A stretch of 6,855 nucleotides of DNA from Pseudomonadota bacterium (lineage in GTDB: Bacteria; Pseudomonadota; Alphaproteobacteria; Sphingomonadales; Sphingomonadaceae), in NCBI GenBank assembly GCA_023427285.1, contig JAEZBH010000133.1:1-6855 (forward strand). Reading direction: 5' to 3'. The translations under genes were made by a program, and so were the position numbers. Of the stretch, positions 1 through 4,326 are shown in pieces (within the stretch, counting starts at the first letter, position 1; every line of letters starts with the position of its first letter). Below the pieces are notes generated by a model. That model was not told the origin of the DNA, ran no database searches, and saw only the letters and a list, made by a program, of their open reading frames with translations.

Positions 1-506
1 ACTTCGATATCGAAGGAAAGGTAACAGGGGTGAAGTCCAAGGCGATGACGTCACCTTGCGGCAACATTCGCATTCCCATCAACGAGGAAGGCACCGAAGA
101 GAAGGGCCAGATTCAGGAGTATCTGGACCTCTATCGTGGCGAGGGCATCCAGCATATTGCCCTGGGCACGGACGATATCCACGCCACGGTCGAGGCGCTG
201 CGCGCCGCCGGGATGCGCTTTCTCGACACGCCCGACACTTACTATGAACTGCTGGACCGGCGCCTGCCGGGGCACGGCGAAGATGCGGCGCGCCTGGCGA
301 AGAACCGGATTCTTCTGGACGGCGCGCCCGGTGGCGGCCTGCTGTTGCAGATCTTCACGGAGGACCAAATCGGCCCGATCTTCTTCGAGATCATTCAGCG
401 CAAGGGCAACGAGGGCTTCGGCGAAGGCAATTTCCGCGCCCTGTTCGAATCCATCGAGCTGGACCAGATCCGGCGCGGCGTCATCACGGTGGATGAACCC
501 GCATGA
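1..506 (+). CDS. hpd: 4-hydroxyphenylpyruvate dioxygenase, C-terminal part (5' end outside window)
   Basis: This enzyme converts 4-hydroxyphenylpyruvate to homogentisate with Fe(II) and O2 in tyrosine catabolism, in the cytoplasm. The reading frame is open from position 3, and 167 residues are visible, a little under half of the usual 350-360. Seen directly are the family stretches [29 protein letters not shown] and the C-terminal FFEIIQRKG...[15 protein letters not shown]. By family knowledge, two of the three iron ligands are here: the His of GIQHIA (codon 153-155) and the Glu of FFEIIQR (codon 387-389). The first His ligand lies upstream of the window. The C-terminal helix that closes the active site ([22 protein letters not shown]) is intact, and the frame ends in TGA at 504-506. 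The start and promoter are not visible. The next gene is convergent, so hpd ends its transcription unit here. Confidence 0.96.
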   Translation, partial: FDIEGKVTGVKSKAMTSPCGNIRIPINEEGTEEKGQIQEYLDLYRGEGIQHIALGTDDIHATVEALRAAGMRFLDTPDTYYELLDRRLPGHGEDAARLAKNRILLDGAPGGGLLLQIFTEDQIGPIFFEIIQRKGNEGFGEGNFRALFESIELDQIRRGVITVDEPA

Positions 507-545
507 TCTGACCGGCTCAGGCGGCAGAGTGTCCTGCTGTTGCGG

Positions 546-657
546 CAACGGCAACGCCGTTGAACTGGCTCCGGCGTGAGACGAACCGAAGGCGCAACTG
601 CCGCGGTTCCGCGTTATCTCGTCAGAACGGAAAATGTCATAGCTTTCCGTCCTGACG
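546..657. other. Two strong hairpins in the hpd-hsp20 intergenic region
   Basis: The non-coding stretch 507-814 holds no convincing ORF but several inverted repeats. Positions 546-552 and 556-562 (caacggc/gccgttg) form a perfect 7-bp stem with a 3-nt loop. Positions 620-633 and 644-657 form a 13-bp stem with one A/C mismatch (626/651) and a 10-nt loop. Neither is followed by a T-run on either strand, so they are not standard intrinsic terminators. They may stabilise the hpd mRNA 3' end or be REP-like elements; which of these is not clear from this window. Confidence 0.5.
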
Positions 658-685
658 CACAACCCCTTGCAGCAGCCAGAGTGGT

Positions 686-716
686 GATCAGGCCCGACGT
701 TATTGCGGGCCTGATC
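686..716 (+). terminator. Probable transcription terminator hairpin downstream of hpd
   Basis: A perfect 11-bp inverted repeat (gatcaggcccg at 686-696, cgggcctgatc at 706-716) encloses a 9-nt loop. The sequence after it (cgtttaggg) is only weakly T-rich, so this may be a poor intrinsic terminator or simply an mRNA-stabilising hairpin. It lies 180 bp beyond the hpd stop, in an interval between convergent genes. Confidence 0.45.
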
Positions 717-744
717 CGTTTAGGGCGCTGAATTCCGGGCAGAT

Positions 745-779
745 AAAACAGCACGGGCCCGGCGTGCAGCCGGGCCCGT
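745..779 (-). terminator. Intrinsic terminator of the small heat-shock gene
   Basis: A perfect 11-bp GC-rich stem (753-763 with 769-779) closes a 5-nt loop. Read on the minus strand it is followed by GCTGTTTTATCT, giving a T-run where an intrinsic terminator needs one. It begins about 35 bp past the TAA of the small heat-shock gene, so it is assigned to that gene. It could also block readthrough from hpd in the other direction. Confidence 0.75.
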
Positions 780-814
780 TCGGGGGCAGGGATCAGGGAG
801 AGGAGAAGCCGCGC

Positions 815-1300
815 TTATTCAGCGGCGAGCCGCTGACCCTCGACCACGGGCGGGAGGACCTCCGCCTGCGGGCCGGTTGCGATCTCGATCTTGCGGGGGC
901 GCTTGTGCTCAGGCACCTCGCGAACGAGATCGATATTCAGAAGGCCGTCTGCATAGGACGCGCCGGTCACCTTCACCGTATCGGCCAGCTGGAAGCGGCG
1001 CTCGAACGCTCGCTTGGCGATGCCGCGATGCAGGAAGCTGCGCTCCCGCTCGGCCTGGTCATCGCGCGCCTTGCCGCTGACGATGAGGGTGTTCTCATGA
1101 ACCGTGATGTCGAGTTCGTCGGTGCCGAAGCCGGCGATGGCCAGCGAGACGCGGTAGCCGTCCTCGCTCAGCTTCTCAATATTGTAGGGCGGATAGGAAA
1201 TATCCGCGTTGTCGAGCCGAGATGCAAAGTCGACAAGCCGGTTCAGATTCTCAAAACCAATGGAAGAACGAAGCAGAGGGGAAAAATCGAAAGCACGCAT
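815..1300 (-). CDS. ibpA: Class A small heat-shock protein (Hsp20/IbpA type)
   Basis: This is an ATP-independent holdase that binds unfolding proteins during heat stress and passes them to DnaK/ClpB. The 161 residues match the family's usual length. An IbpA-like N-terminus (MRAFDFSPLLRSSIGF) is followed by the alpha-crystallin domain at about residues 37-135. That domain contains YNIEKLSEDGYRVSLAIAGF, FERRFQLAD and the signature GASYADGLLNIDL (Gly-Leu-Leu at 119-121). The oligomerisation motif Ile-Glu-Ile at 138-140 lies in PRKIEIATG. The ATG start is supported by AAAGGAG eight bases upstream. The C-terminus is longer than in E. coli IbpA by about 20 Ala/Pro/Glu-rich residues. Control appears to be by a sigma-32-type promoter plus a ROSE-like leader (1301-1427). 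The family is certain; the symbol rests on strong resemblance to IbpA as I recall it. Confidence 0.95.
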   Translation of the reverse strand: MRAFDFSPLLRSSIGFENLNRLVDFASRLDNADISYPPYNIEKLSEDGYRVSLAIAGFGTDELDITVHENTLIVSGKARDDQAERERSFLHRGIAKRAFERRFQLADTVKVTGASYADGLLNIDLVREVPEHKRPRKIEIATGPQAEVLPPVVEGQRLAAE

Positions 1301-1391
1301 GACCTATTCTCCTTTTGAGCAATGGCCCGTAATAGTCCGCCAACTGGCCGGACATCTTCTGTTGCAGGACCCGAACCTTCAGCGCCCTGCT
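1301..1391 (-). promoter_or_regulatory. ROSE-like RNA thermometer in the 5' leader of the small heat-shock gene
   Basis: Known ROSE elements of alphaproteobacterial small heat-shock genes are leaders of about 60-110 nt. Their last hairpin masks the Shine-Dalgarno sequence with a conserved U(U/C)GCU motif. Here the minus strand reads TTGCT (1322-1318), a 4-nt loop (CAAA), then AGGAG (1313-1309), eight bases before the ATG. U-A, U-G and C-G pairs with the middle G of UUGCU bulged reproduce the ROSE arrangement. Two further hairpins lie 5' of it. One is 1353-1335, GTCCG pairing with CGGAC and continuing past a bulged G, with loop AGTT. The other is 1390-1364, GCAGG pairing with CCTGC. The leader length from the predicted start (about 1391) is about 90 nt, as expected. 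The fold was done by eye, not computed. Confidence 0.75.
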
Positions 1392-1397
1392 AAAAGA

Positions 1398-1427
1398 AAC
1401 TTGGGTATTCGCATCTGGGGTTTCAAG
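1398..1427 (-). promoter_or_regulatory. Sigma-32 (RpoH) type heat-shock promoter
   Basis: On the minus strand a perfect CTTGAAA (-35, 1427-1421) is followed after 14 bp by ACCCAAGT (-10, 1406-1399). The latter is a partial match to the heat-shock -10 CCCCATNT. The spacing is in the normal range for sigma-32, and the predicted start near 1391 falls at the first base of the ROSE-like leader. Confidence 0.7.
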
Positions 1428-1526
1428 AGGGTGGCGTTGCGTTTCGCTCAAGGATGTACCGGCGTGTGGCAGATGCTCTCTGTCAGGCATGGGTATTGAA
1501 ATAAAGCTCAATTAATACAGTGTCTT

Positions 1527-1545
1527 ATGGTCGAATATCGACCAT
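1527..1545. promoter_or_regulatory. Perfect 19-bp palindrome, possible operator
   Basis: ATGGTCGA (1527-1534) and TCGACCAT (1538-1545) are exact inverted repeats around a 3-bp centre (ATA). The element lies in an AT-rich patch between the heat-shock promoter and the structured region that follows, where a + strand promoter would be expected. This form suits a dimeric repressor site. I do not recognise it as a known family's box. An RNA hairpin is also possible, but no T-run follows. Confidence 0.4.
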
Positions 1546-1552
1546 GCGCGCC

Positions 1553-1581
1553 TTAAGTCTGAGAATTGGAGGGCGTATAAA
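1553..1581 (+). promoter_or_regulatory. Weak candidate promoter for the tiny-ORF transcript
   Basis: TATAAA at 1576-1581 is a good -10. The hexamer 17 bp upstream (TTAAGT, 1553-1558) is a poor -35. A start near 1588 would place the 16-codon ORF about 48 nt into the transcript. An upstream start near the 1527-1545 palindrome is equally possible. Confidence 0.25.
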
Positions 1582-1585
1582 CGAG

Positions 1586-1616
1586 ATGTCAGCGGGAGCG
1601 GCCCGCCGACATTTTT
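1586..1616 (+). terminator. Intrinsic terminator or attenuator upstream of the tiny ORFs
   Basis: Positions 1586-1596 (atgtcagcggg) pair with 1602-1612 (cccgccgacat): ten pairs with one A/C mismatch and a 5-nt loop, ending in a run of five T (1612-1616). No + strand gene precedes it, since the heat-shock gene runs the other way. It therefore either ends a short RNA started in 1500-1560 or attenuates transcription into the tiny ORFs that begin 20 bp later. A CGAG (1582-1585) can also pair with CTCG (1617-1620) across the T-run. Confidence 0.55.
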
Positions 1617-1635
1617 CTCGAAAGGAGGTGAGAGG

Positions 1636-1686
1636 ATGAGACTCTCGATCCGGTTCGAGTGGCAGGCCGGTTCGAGTGGAAGGTGA
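1636..1686 (+). CDS. Candidate 16-residue peptide with an excellent ribosome binding site
   Basis: The peptide is MRLSIRFEWQAGSSGR, ending in TGA (1684-1686). AAAGGAGG (1621-1628) sits seven bases before the ATG and is the strongest Shine-Dalgarno in the window apart from that of feoB. The peptide is basic with one Trp. It has no run of a single amino acid, so it is not an obvious amino-acid-sensing leader. The second half of the ORF contains a 13-bp direct repeat (ccggttcgagtgg at 1650-1662 and 1667-1679) with a 17-bp period that changes frame between copies. This points to selection on the RNA rather than only on the peptide. Confidence 0.4.
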   Translation: MRLSIRFEWQAGSSGR

Positions 1687-1691
1687 TCAGA

Positions 1692-1715
1692 ATGTTCTTC
1701 AGGATCATGTTCTAA
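1692..1715 (+). CDS. Candidate 7-residue peptide coupled to the preceding tiny ORF
   Basis: The peptide is MFFRIMF, ending in TAA (1713-1715). It starts five bases after the stop of the 16-codon ORF, and a GGAAGGTGAT ribosome site lies inside the end of that ORF. The start codon sits in a small stem (TGATC 1684-1688 with GATCA 1703-1707), so translation of the first ORF would be expected to open it. The large hairpin 1716-1762 begins at the base after the stop codon. This is a small, speculative reading frame supported by position rather than by any known homologue. Confidence 0.3.
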   Translation: MFFRIMF

Positions 1716-1762
1716 CTCGAACTCCCGAGGGATGAGCTGCAACTCTTCTCTCGGGCTTCGAG
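1716..1762 (+). other. Long hairpin immediately after the tiny-ORF stop
   Basis: The outer stem CTCGAA (1716-1721) pairs with TTCGAG (1757-1762). After a 2x1 internal loop, CCCGAG (1724-1729) pairs with CTCGGG (1750-1755). The inner part continues with 1730-1736 against 1743-1749 (one G-U pair, one T/T mismatch), closing a CTGCAA loop. That gives about 18 pairs over 47 nt. No T-run follows, so it is more likely a structural RNA element than a terminator. Confidence 0.6.
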
Positions 1763-1883
1763 AATATAGCCTAAAGACTATACCGGTGAAACCTGCCTTG
1801 AGGTCGTAGAGCAGCGCGGCAGGGAGGAGAGGCCAGTCACTTCATGTGGGTGACTTTATGCTGAGGTTTTTAAAGCCTCATGC

Positions 1884-1912
1884 TTGTCCCGACGCCGGTT
1901 CCGCGCTTTAGT
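1884..1912 (+). promoter_or_regulatory. Likely promoter of rcdA, giving a leaderless mRNA
   Basis: TTGTCC (-35, 1884-1889), a 17-bp spacer and TTTAGT (-10, 1907-1912) each match the housekeeping consensus at four of six bases. The -10 ends six bases before the ATG at 1919, so the transcript would start at the start codon. That agrees with the lack of any Shine-Dalgarno before 1919. Confidence 0.45.
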
Positions 1913-1918
1913 GCCCGG

Positions 1919-2383
1919 ATGACAGAGACATCTTCCCAAGCCGTGCTGACGCAAGCGCTGATCGACCCCCTTTATGCCGAGGCCCTTGGGCTTGCGGACG
2001 AGGCGCGGGGGTATTTCTCCCAGGCCGGACAGGACGATCGGCTCGATCTGGAGCCGATGGAGCGCGTTCTGTTCAGTTGCGAGTCGCTGAAGGTGACGAC
2101 GCGCCTGATGCATGTGATCTCATGGCTGATGGTCGGCAAGGCCGTGGCTGCCGGCGAGATGACGCCGGAGGAAGCAAGCGTGCCGGAGCGGCGGCTCGGC
2201 TTCGTCGAGGCCTCGGACGAGGTGAGGGAGCCGCGCCTGACCCAGTTGCCGGCGCAGGCCCGGGCGCTGGTTCGCCGCAGCGTTGATCTTTACGAGCGCG
2301 TCTTGCGCATTGAGGCCAGCCTTGCCCATCATGGCTCAGGCGGCGCACGGGCGTTGCAGGATCGCTTGGGCGAGGCGTTCTGA
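1919..2383 (+). CDS. rcdA: RcdA / DUF1465 family protein (regulator of CtrA degradation)
   Basis: In Caulobacter, RcdA is an adaptor that helps CpdR and PopA deliver the cell-cycle regulator CtrA to ClpXP. Here the protein is 154 residues and predicted helical. The family core is clear: LIDPLYAEALGLADEARGYF (residues 14-33), then FSCESLKVTTRLMHVISWLMVGKAVAAGEMTPEEA (52-86), and a last helix LPAQARALVRRSVDLYERVLRIEASL (110-135). An upstream in-frame ATG at 1880 would add 13 residues. I prefer 1919 because 1880 has no good ribosome site, its ATG lies in a hairpin (1862-1880), the extra codons look non-coding, and a promoter ends six bases before 1919. The cell-cycle role is carried over from Caulobacter and is untested in this lineage. 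Confidence 0.85.
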   Translation: MTETSSQAVLTQALIDPLYAEALGLADEARGYFSQAGQDDRLDLEPMERVLFSCESLKVTTRLMHVISWLMVGKAVAAGEMTPEEASVPERRLGFVEASDEVREPRLTQLPAQARALVRRSVDLYERVLRIEASLAHHGSGGARALQDRLGEAF

Positions 2384-2411
2384 TCTCAGCCTGCTACGGC
2401 GGGAGAGGCGG

Positions 2412-2432
2412 GCAGGGGGTGGTGCCCCCTGC
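2412..2432 (+). terminator. Probable terminator after rcdA
   Basis: GCAGGGGG (2412-2419) and CCCCCTGC (2425-2432) form a perfect 8-bp stem with a 5-nt loop. The + strand downstream (tggtgtgtctc) is moderately T-rich. It lies between convergent genes, and the minus strand side has no T-run. Confidence 0.5.
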
Positions 2433-2448
2433 TGGTGTGTCTCAGGTC

Positions 2449-2880
2449 TCAGCTGCTTTTAGCAGAAGCAAAAACGAACTTTGACGAGGCCAGATAGCTG
2501 ACGGCAAGGCCTGCGAACGATCCGGCGATGAGTCCGGTCACGACGTGCCAGAAGCCTTCGCCGTACCAGGTGATGACCGCAGCATAGGCCATGTAGTTGC
2601 ACAGCGCGCCGACGCTGGTGGCGATCATGTATGCGATCCAGCCGCGGAAGAACTTGCCCTCCGCGCGCGAGACGCCAAAGGTCCAGTATCGGTTCAGCAT
2701 GTAGGTGGCGATGCTGGCGACCAGAAATGCCGGGATGCGCGAAACGCGCGGATCAATGCCGCCCTCGCCGGACAGCAGCAGCGTGACGATGGCGTCGAGC
2801 TGGAAGCCGACATGTCCGACGAGCAGGTAACGGGGAAGGCGGGGAAGCGCCGCCAAACCGGCGGCAAGGCGCTTGAACAT
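2449..2880 (-). CDS. GtrA-family small polytopic membrane protein
   Basis: GtrA/DPMS proteins (PF04138) are four-helix inner-membrane proteins linked to transfer of polyprenyl-linked sugars in cell-surface polysaccharide synthesis; some act as flippases. The 143 residues are typical. Four hydrophobic segments lie at about residues 16-37, 47-66, 81-104 and 109-131. The family signatures NRYWTF (63-68) after helix 2 and SKFVF (133-137) after helix 4 are present. The ribosome site is weak (gtgag about 13 bases before ATG). A small ORF ends 13 bases upstream and may be cotranscribed. No glycosyltransferase is adjacent, so the substrate cannot be inferred. Confidence 0.88.
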   Translation of the reverse strand: MFKRLAAGLAALPRLPRYLLVGHVGFQLDAIVTLLLSGEGGIDPRVSRIPAFLVASIATYMLNRYWTFGVSRAEGKFFRGWIAYMIATSVGALCNYMAYAAVITWYGEGFWHVVTGLIAGSFAGLAVSYLASSKFVFASAKSS

Positions 2881-2893
2881 CGCTAAATTGATC

Positions 2894-2998
2894 TCACTGA
2901 AACGGGTGGCCGGTCAGGCCGGGGTGGTGGGGAATGTGCTCCAGTTGCTGCGGCTTGGGACGCGGTGCCGTGCGCGGGGTGCTGAATGTCCCAGTCAT
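2894..2998 (-). CDS. Candidate small protein (34 aa) in operon with the GtrA gene
   Basis: The 34 residues (beginning MTGTFSTPRTAPRPKPQQLE) are rich in Pro and His and contain no Cys or hydrophobic segment, so the product would be soluble or disordered. AAAGGA lies six bases before the ATG at 2998. Most third codon positions are G or C, like neighbouring genes. The TGA is 13 bases before the GtrA start, so the two would share a transcript. The same frame stays open upstream to a TTG at 3121, but without a ribosome site. I recognise no family. It could be a real small protein or a leader ORF that loads ribosomes for the GtrA gene. Confidence 0.45.
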   Translation of the reverse strand: MTGTFSTPRTAPRPKPQQLEHIPHHPGLTGHPFQ

Positions 2999-3120
2999 GC
3001 CGCGTCCTTTCTCTGGCTGAATATTTTCCGCCTGTGGGTGGCGCACCTTAAAAGTCCCACGGTATGATTTCCAGTCCGGCCGGGGCTTGGCGGTGCGCTT
3101 TTTCCGTTGGAAGTGCAGCA

Positions 3121-3198
3121 ATGCCGCAGGGGGACGTCATGAGCGGTGCCAGGCGTTATGTTGGGGCGGCAATCCGGATTTCAATGGGAGATGTGTAA
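3121..3198 (+). CDS. Candidate 25-residue upstream ORF overlapping the DUF423 start (TAATG)
   Basis: ATG at 3121 follows TTGGAAG by seven bases. The frame (MPQGDVMSGARRYVGAAIRI and five more residues) ends in TAA at 3196-3198, whose last A is the first base of the DUF423 ATG. An internal ATG at 3139 follows AGGGGGA and gives a 19-residue version. Such stop-start overlaps usually mean translational coupling. The peptide resembles nothing I know, and chance remains possible at this length. Confidence 0.3.
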   Translation: MPQGDVMSGARRYVGAAIRISMGDV

Positions 3199-3608
3199 TG
3201 GCGGGAGCCTTGCCTGAGGCAAAACAAGGACTTGCCGGACTTTCGCGCCTTCTGGTGGCCGTGGGGGCGATTGAAGGCGCGGCAGGCGTGGCGTTTGCTG
3301 CGGTGAGCGCCCATGCGGTTCCCTCTGAAGCGCTGGGCAGTGCGGCGACGCTGCTGATGGTCCATGCGGGCGTTGTGGCGGGGCTGGCGCTGATTTCAAC
3401 GCACTGCGAGGCGCGGCTGGGGCGGCTGCTTCGGCTGCCTGCGGCGCTGATCGCGCTGGGCGTGGCCCTGTTTGCATTGTCCATCGCCCTGCGCGTGCTG
3501 GCAGGCGTGGCGCTGCCGGCTGGCGTGGCTCCGCTGGGCGGCTCGTTCACCATTGTCGGCTGGCTGACGCTGCTGATTCCCGCCGTGTTGTCGGGGCAGA
3601 AGGGGTAG
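3198..3608 (+). CDS. DUF423 (YgdD-like) small integral membrane protein
   Basis: The 136-residue protein has four hydrophobic segments at about residues 15-38, 50-67, 80-103 and 114-132. It carries DUF423 hallmarks: an early glycine/alanine-rich helix ending SAHA, a helix with MVHAG (His56), and the C-terminal APLGGSFTIVGW motif (111-122). The biochemical function of the family is unknown; it sits in the inner membrane. The ATG at 3198 is chosen because GGGAG lies seven bases upstream and the hydrophobic core follows at once. A TTG 37 codons further up would add a Cys- and Arg-rich stretch foreign to the family. TATGAT at 3063-3068 could be a -10 for this gene, but I see no matching -35. Confidence 0.85.
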   Translation: MAGALPEAKQGLAGLSRLLVAVGAIEGAAGVAFAAVSAHAVPSEALGSAATLLMVHAGVVAGLALISTHCEARLGRLLRLPAALIALGVALFALSIALRVLAGVALPAGVAPLGGSFTIVGWLTLLIPAVLSGQKG

Positions 3609-3621
3609 GCCCCAAAAGAAA

Positions 3622-3657
3622 AGGAGCGGAAGAGTTGCCTCTCCGCTCCTGATTTCT
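3622..3657. terminator. Bidirectional intrinsic terminator between DUF423 and FKBP genes
   Basis: AGGAGCGG (3622-3629) pairs with CCGCTCCT (3643-3650). Beyond a single bulged A, AGAG (3631-3634) pairs with CTCT (3639-3642) around a TTGC loop, for 12 pairs in all. On the minus strand TTTTCTTTTGGG follows, a strong T-run for the FKBP gene. On the + strand gatttctgtc follows, a weaker one for DUF423. Confidence 0.8.
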
Positions 3658-3677
3658 GTCAGCAGGGTCCTTGCGGA

Positions 3678-4229
3678 TTACTGCTGCGGCTCCGGTGTCG
3701 GTGCCGGTACGGGGCCGCCAGCCGGACCCTGAGGCGGGAACATCGCGCCGTCAGAGGCGCGCTGGAACGCCAGCAGTTCGACGTCGAACACCAGCACGGC
3801 GTTGGGCGGAATTGCGCCCGGTACGCCTTGCGGGCCGTAGCCGAGGTTGGCCGGGATGACGATGCGGTACTGGCCGCCCGGCTGCATGTGCTGCAAACCT
3901 TCGCTCCAGCCCGGAATCACGCCCTGAAGCGGGAAAATCGCAGGCTCGCCACGCTCGTAGCTCGAGTCGAACGGAGTGCCGTCCGCCAGCGTGCCGCGAT
4001 AGTGAACCATCACCACATCCTCAGGGCCGGGCTTCTCCGAAATCTGACCCTCGCGGATGGTTTCGATCTGAAGGCCGGAGGGCAGGATGACCACGCCTTC
4101 CTTCTTGGCGTTGGAGACGAGCAACTCGCTTCCAACGGCCTGCGCCTTCAGGCTTTCAGGCAGGCTGACCTGCGACACGGCGATAGCGCCGGCAACAAGA
4201 ATGCCCAGAGCGATGGCAAAACGCGCCAT
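3678..4229 (-). CDS. FKBP-type peptidyl-prolyl cis-trans isomerase, membrane-anchored or exported
   Basis: It catalyses cis-trans isomerisation of prolyl bonds and probably assists envelope protein folding. Of 183 residues, about 4-20 form one hydrophobic segment (ARFAIALGILVAGAIAV) without a clear cleavage site or lipobox Cys. It may therefore be an uncleaved anchor or a signal peptide. A single FKBP domain spans about 70-154. By alignment with FKBP12, the pocket residues are all present: Tyr77 (VHYRG), Phe87-Asp88, Phe99, Val104-Ile105 and Trp108 (VIPGW), Tyr131 (GYG) and Phe148. The C-terminal 25 residues are rich in Pro, Gly and Ala. ATG at 4229 is preferred over a TTG at 4253 because GGAG lies eight bases upstream and the hydrophobic segment follows directly. 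Transcription may read through from rpsU. Confidence 0.93.
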   Translation of the reverse strand: MARFAIALGILVAGAIAVSQVSLPESLKAQAVGSELLVSNAKKEGVVILPSGLQIETIREGQISEKPGPEDVVMVHYRGTLADGTPFDSSYERGEPAIFPLQGVIPGWSEGLQHMQPGGQYRIVIPANLGYGPQGVPGAIPPNAVLVFDVELLAFQRASDGAMFPPQGPAGGPVPAPTPEPQQ

Positions 4230-4285
4230 GTTTCCCACTCCATAAGGCTGCAAGAGCCTGAAATCTATAGTGCCGAATAAACGAA

Positions 4286-4305
4286 AGCCGCCCCTGAGGG
4301 CGGCT
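4286..4305 (-). terminator. Intrinsic terminator of rpsU
   Basis: AGCCGCCC (4286-4293) and GGGCGGCT (4298-4305) form a perfect 8-bp stem with a 4-nt loop. On the minus strand the stem is followed by TTCGTTTATTC, a T-rich tail. It lies 21 bp past the rpsU stop and before the FKBP gene, so any cotranscription would be partial. Confidence 0.78.
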
Positions 4306-4326
4306 CAGCCGTTCAGCGAAGAACGC

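Larger units (their letters stand above)
1586..1858 (+). ncRNA. Candidate structured leader or small RNA carrying two tiny ORFs
   Basis: This interval has no ordinary gene but dense RNA-like organisation. It holds a terminator hairpin (1586-1616), a strong ribosome site with a 16-codon ORF, a coupled 7-codon ORF, a 47-nt hairpin (1716-1762) and a small stem TATAG/CTATA (1765-1769, 1778-1782). A CCTGCC/GGCAGG stem (1792-1797, 1818-1823) follows. The last stem is AGTCAC/GTGACT (1835-1840, 1850-1855), followed by TTTATG as a weak possible 3' end. I do not recognise an established RNA family. The boundaries are inferred. Confidence 0.35.

Noticed and set aside
51..662. 203-codon minus-strand ORF across the hpd end and downstream region
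   Set aside because: It is antisense to the clear HPPD frame, has no recognisable domain and covers the hairpin region; a shadow of high GC.
764..1318. 184-codon + strand ORF opposite the small heat-shock gene
   Set aside because: The minus frame is an unmistakable Hsp20; the + frame overlaps its terminator and ribosome site and has no family features.
1251..1511. 86-codon minus-strand ORF overlapping the heat-shock leader
   Set aside because: It runs through the sigma-32-like promoter, the ROSE-like leader and the start of the heat-shock gene in another frame; composition is not coding-like.
1650..1679. Direct repeat as a CRISPR or mobile-element remnant
   Set aside because: Only two 13-bp copies with a 4-bp gap, no array and no transposase nearby; better explained as part of the RNA structure.
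1512..1742. 76-codon minus-strand ORF opposite the tiny-ORF region
   Set aside because: No ribosome site or family resemblance, and it crosses the terminator and long hairpin, which read sensibly only on the + strand.
1880..1918. Upstream ATG adding 13 residues to RcdA
   Set aside because: It lies in a hairpin (1862-1880), has no ribosome site at normal spacing, the added codons look non-coding, and a promoter sits between 1880 and 1919.
2999..3121. N-terminal extension of the 34-aa small ORF to a TTG at 3121
   Set aside because: The TTG has no ribosome site and composition is less coding-like than downstream; the internal ATG has a good ribosome site. The interval is best read as the divergent promoter region, though I see no convincing -35/-10 pair.
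3087..3197. TTG start adding 37 residues to the DUF423 protein
   Set aside because: The extra stretch is Cys/Arg-rich and unlike the family; ATG at 3198 has a ribosome site and leads straight into the membrane domain.
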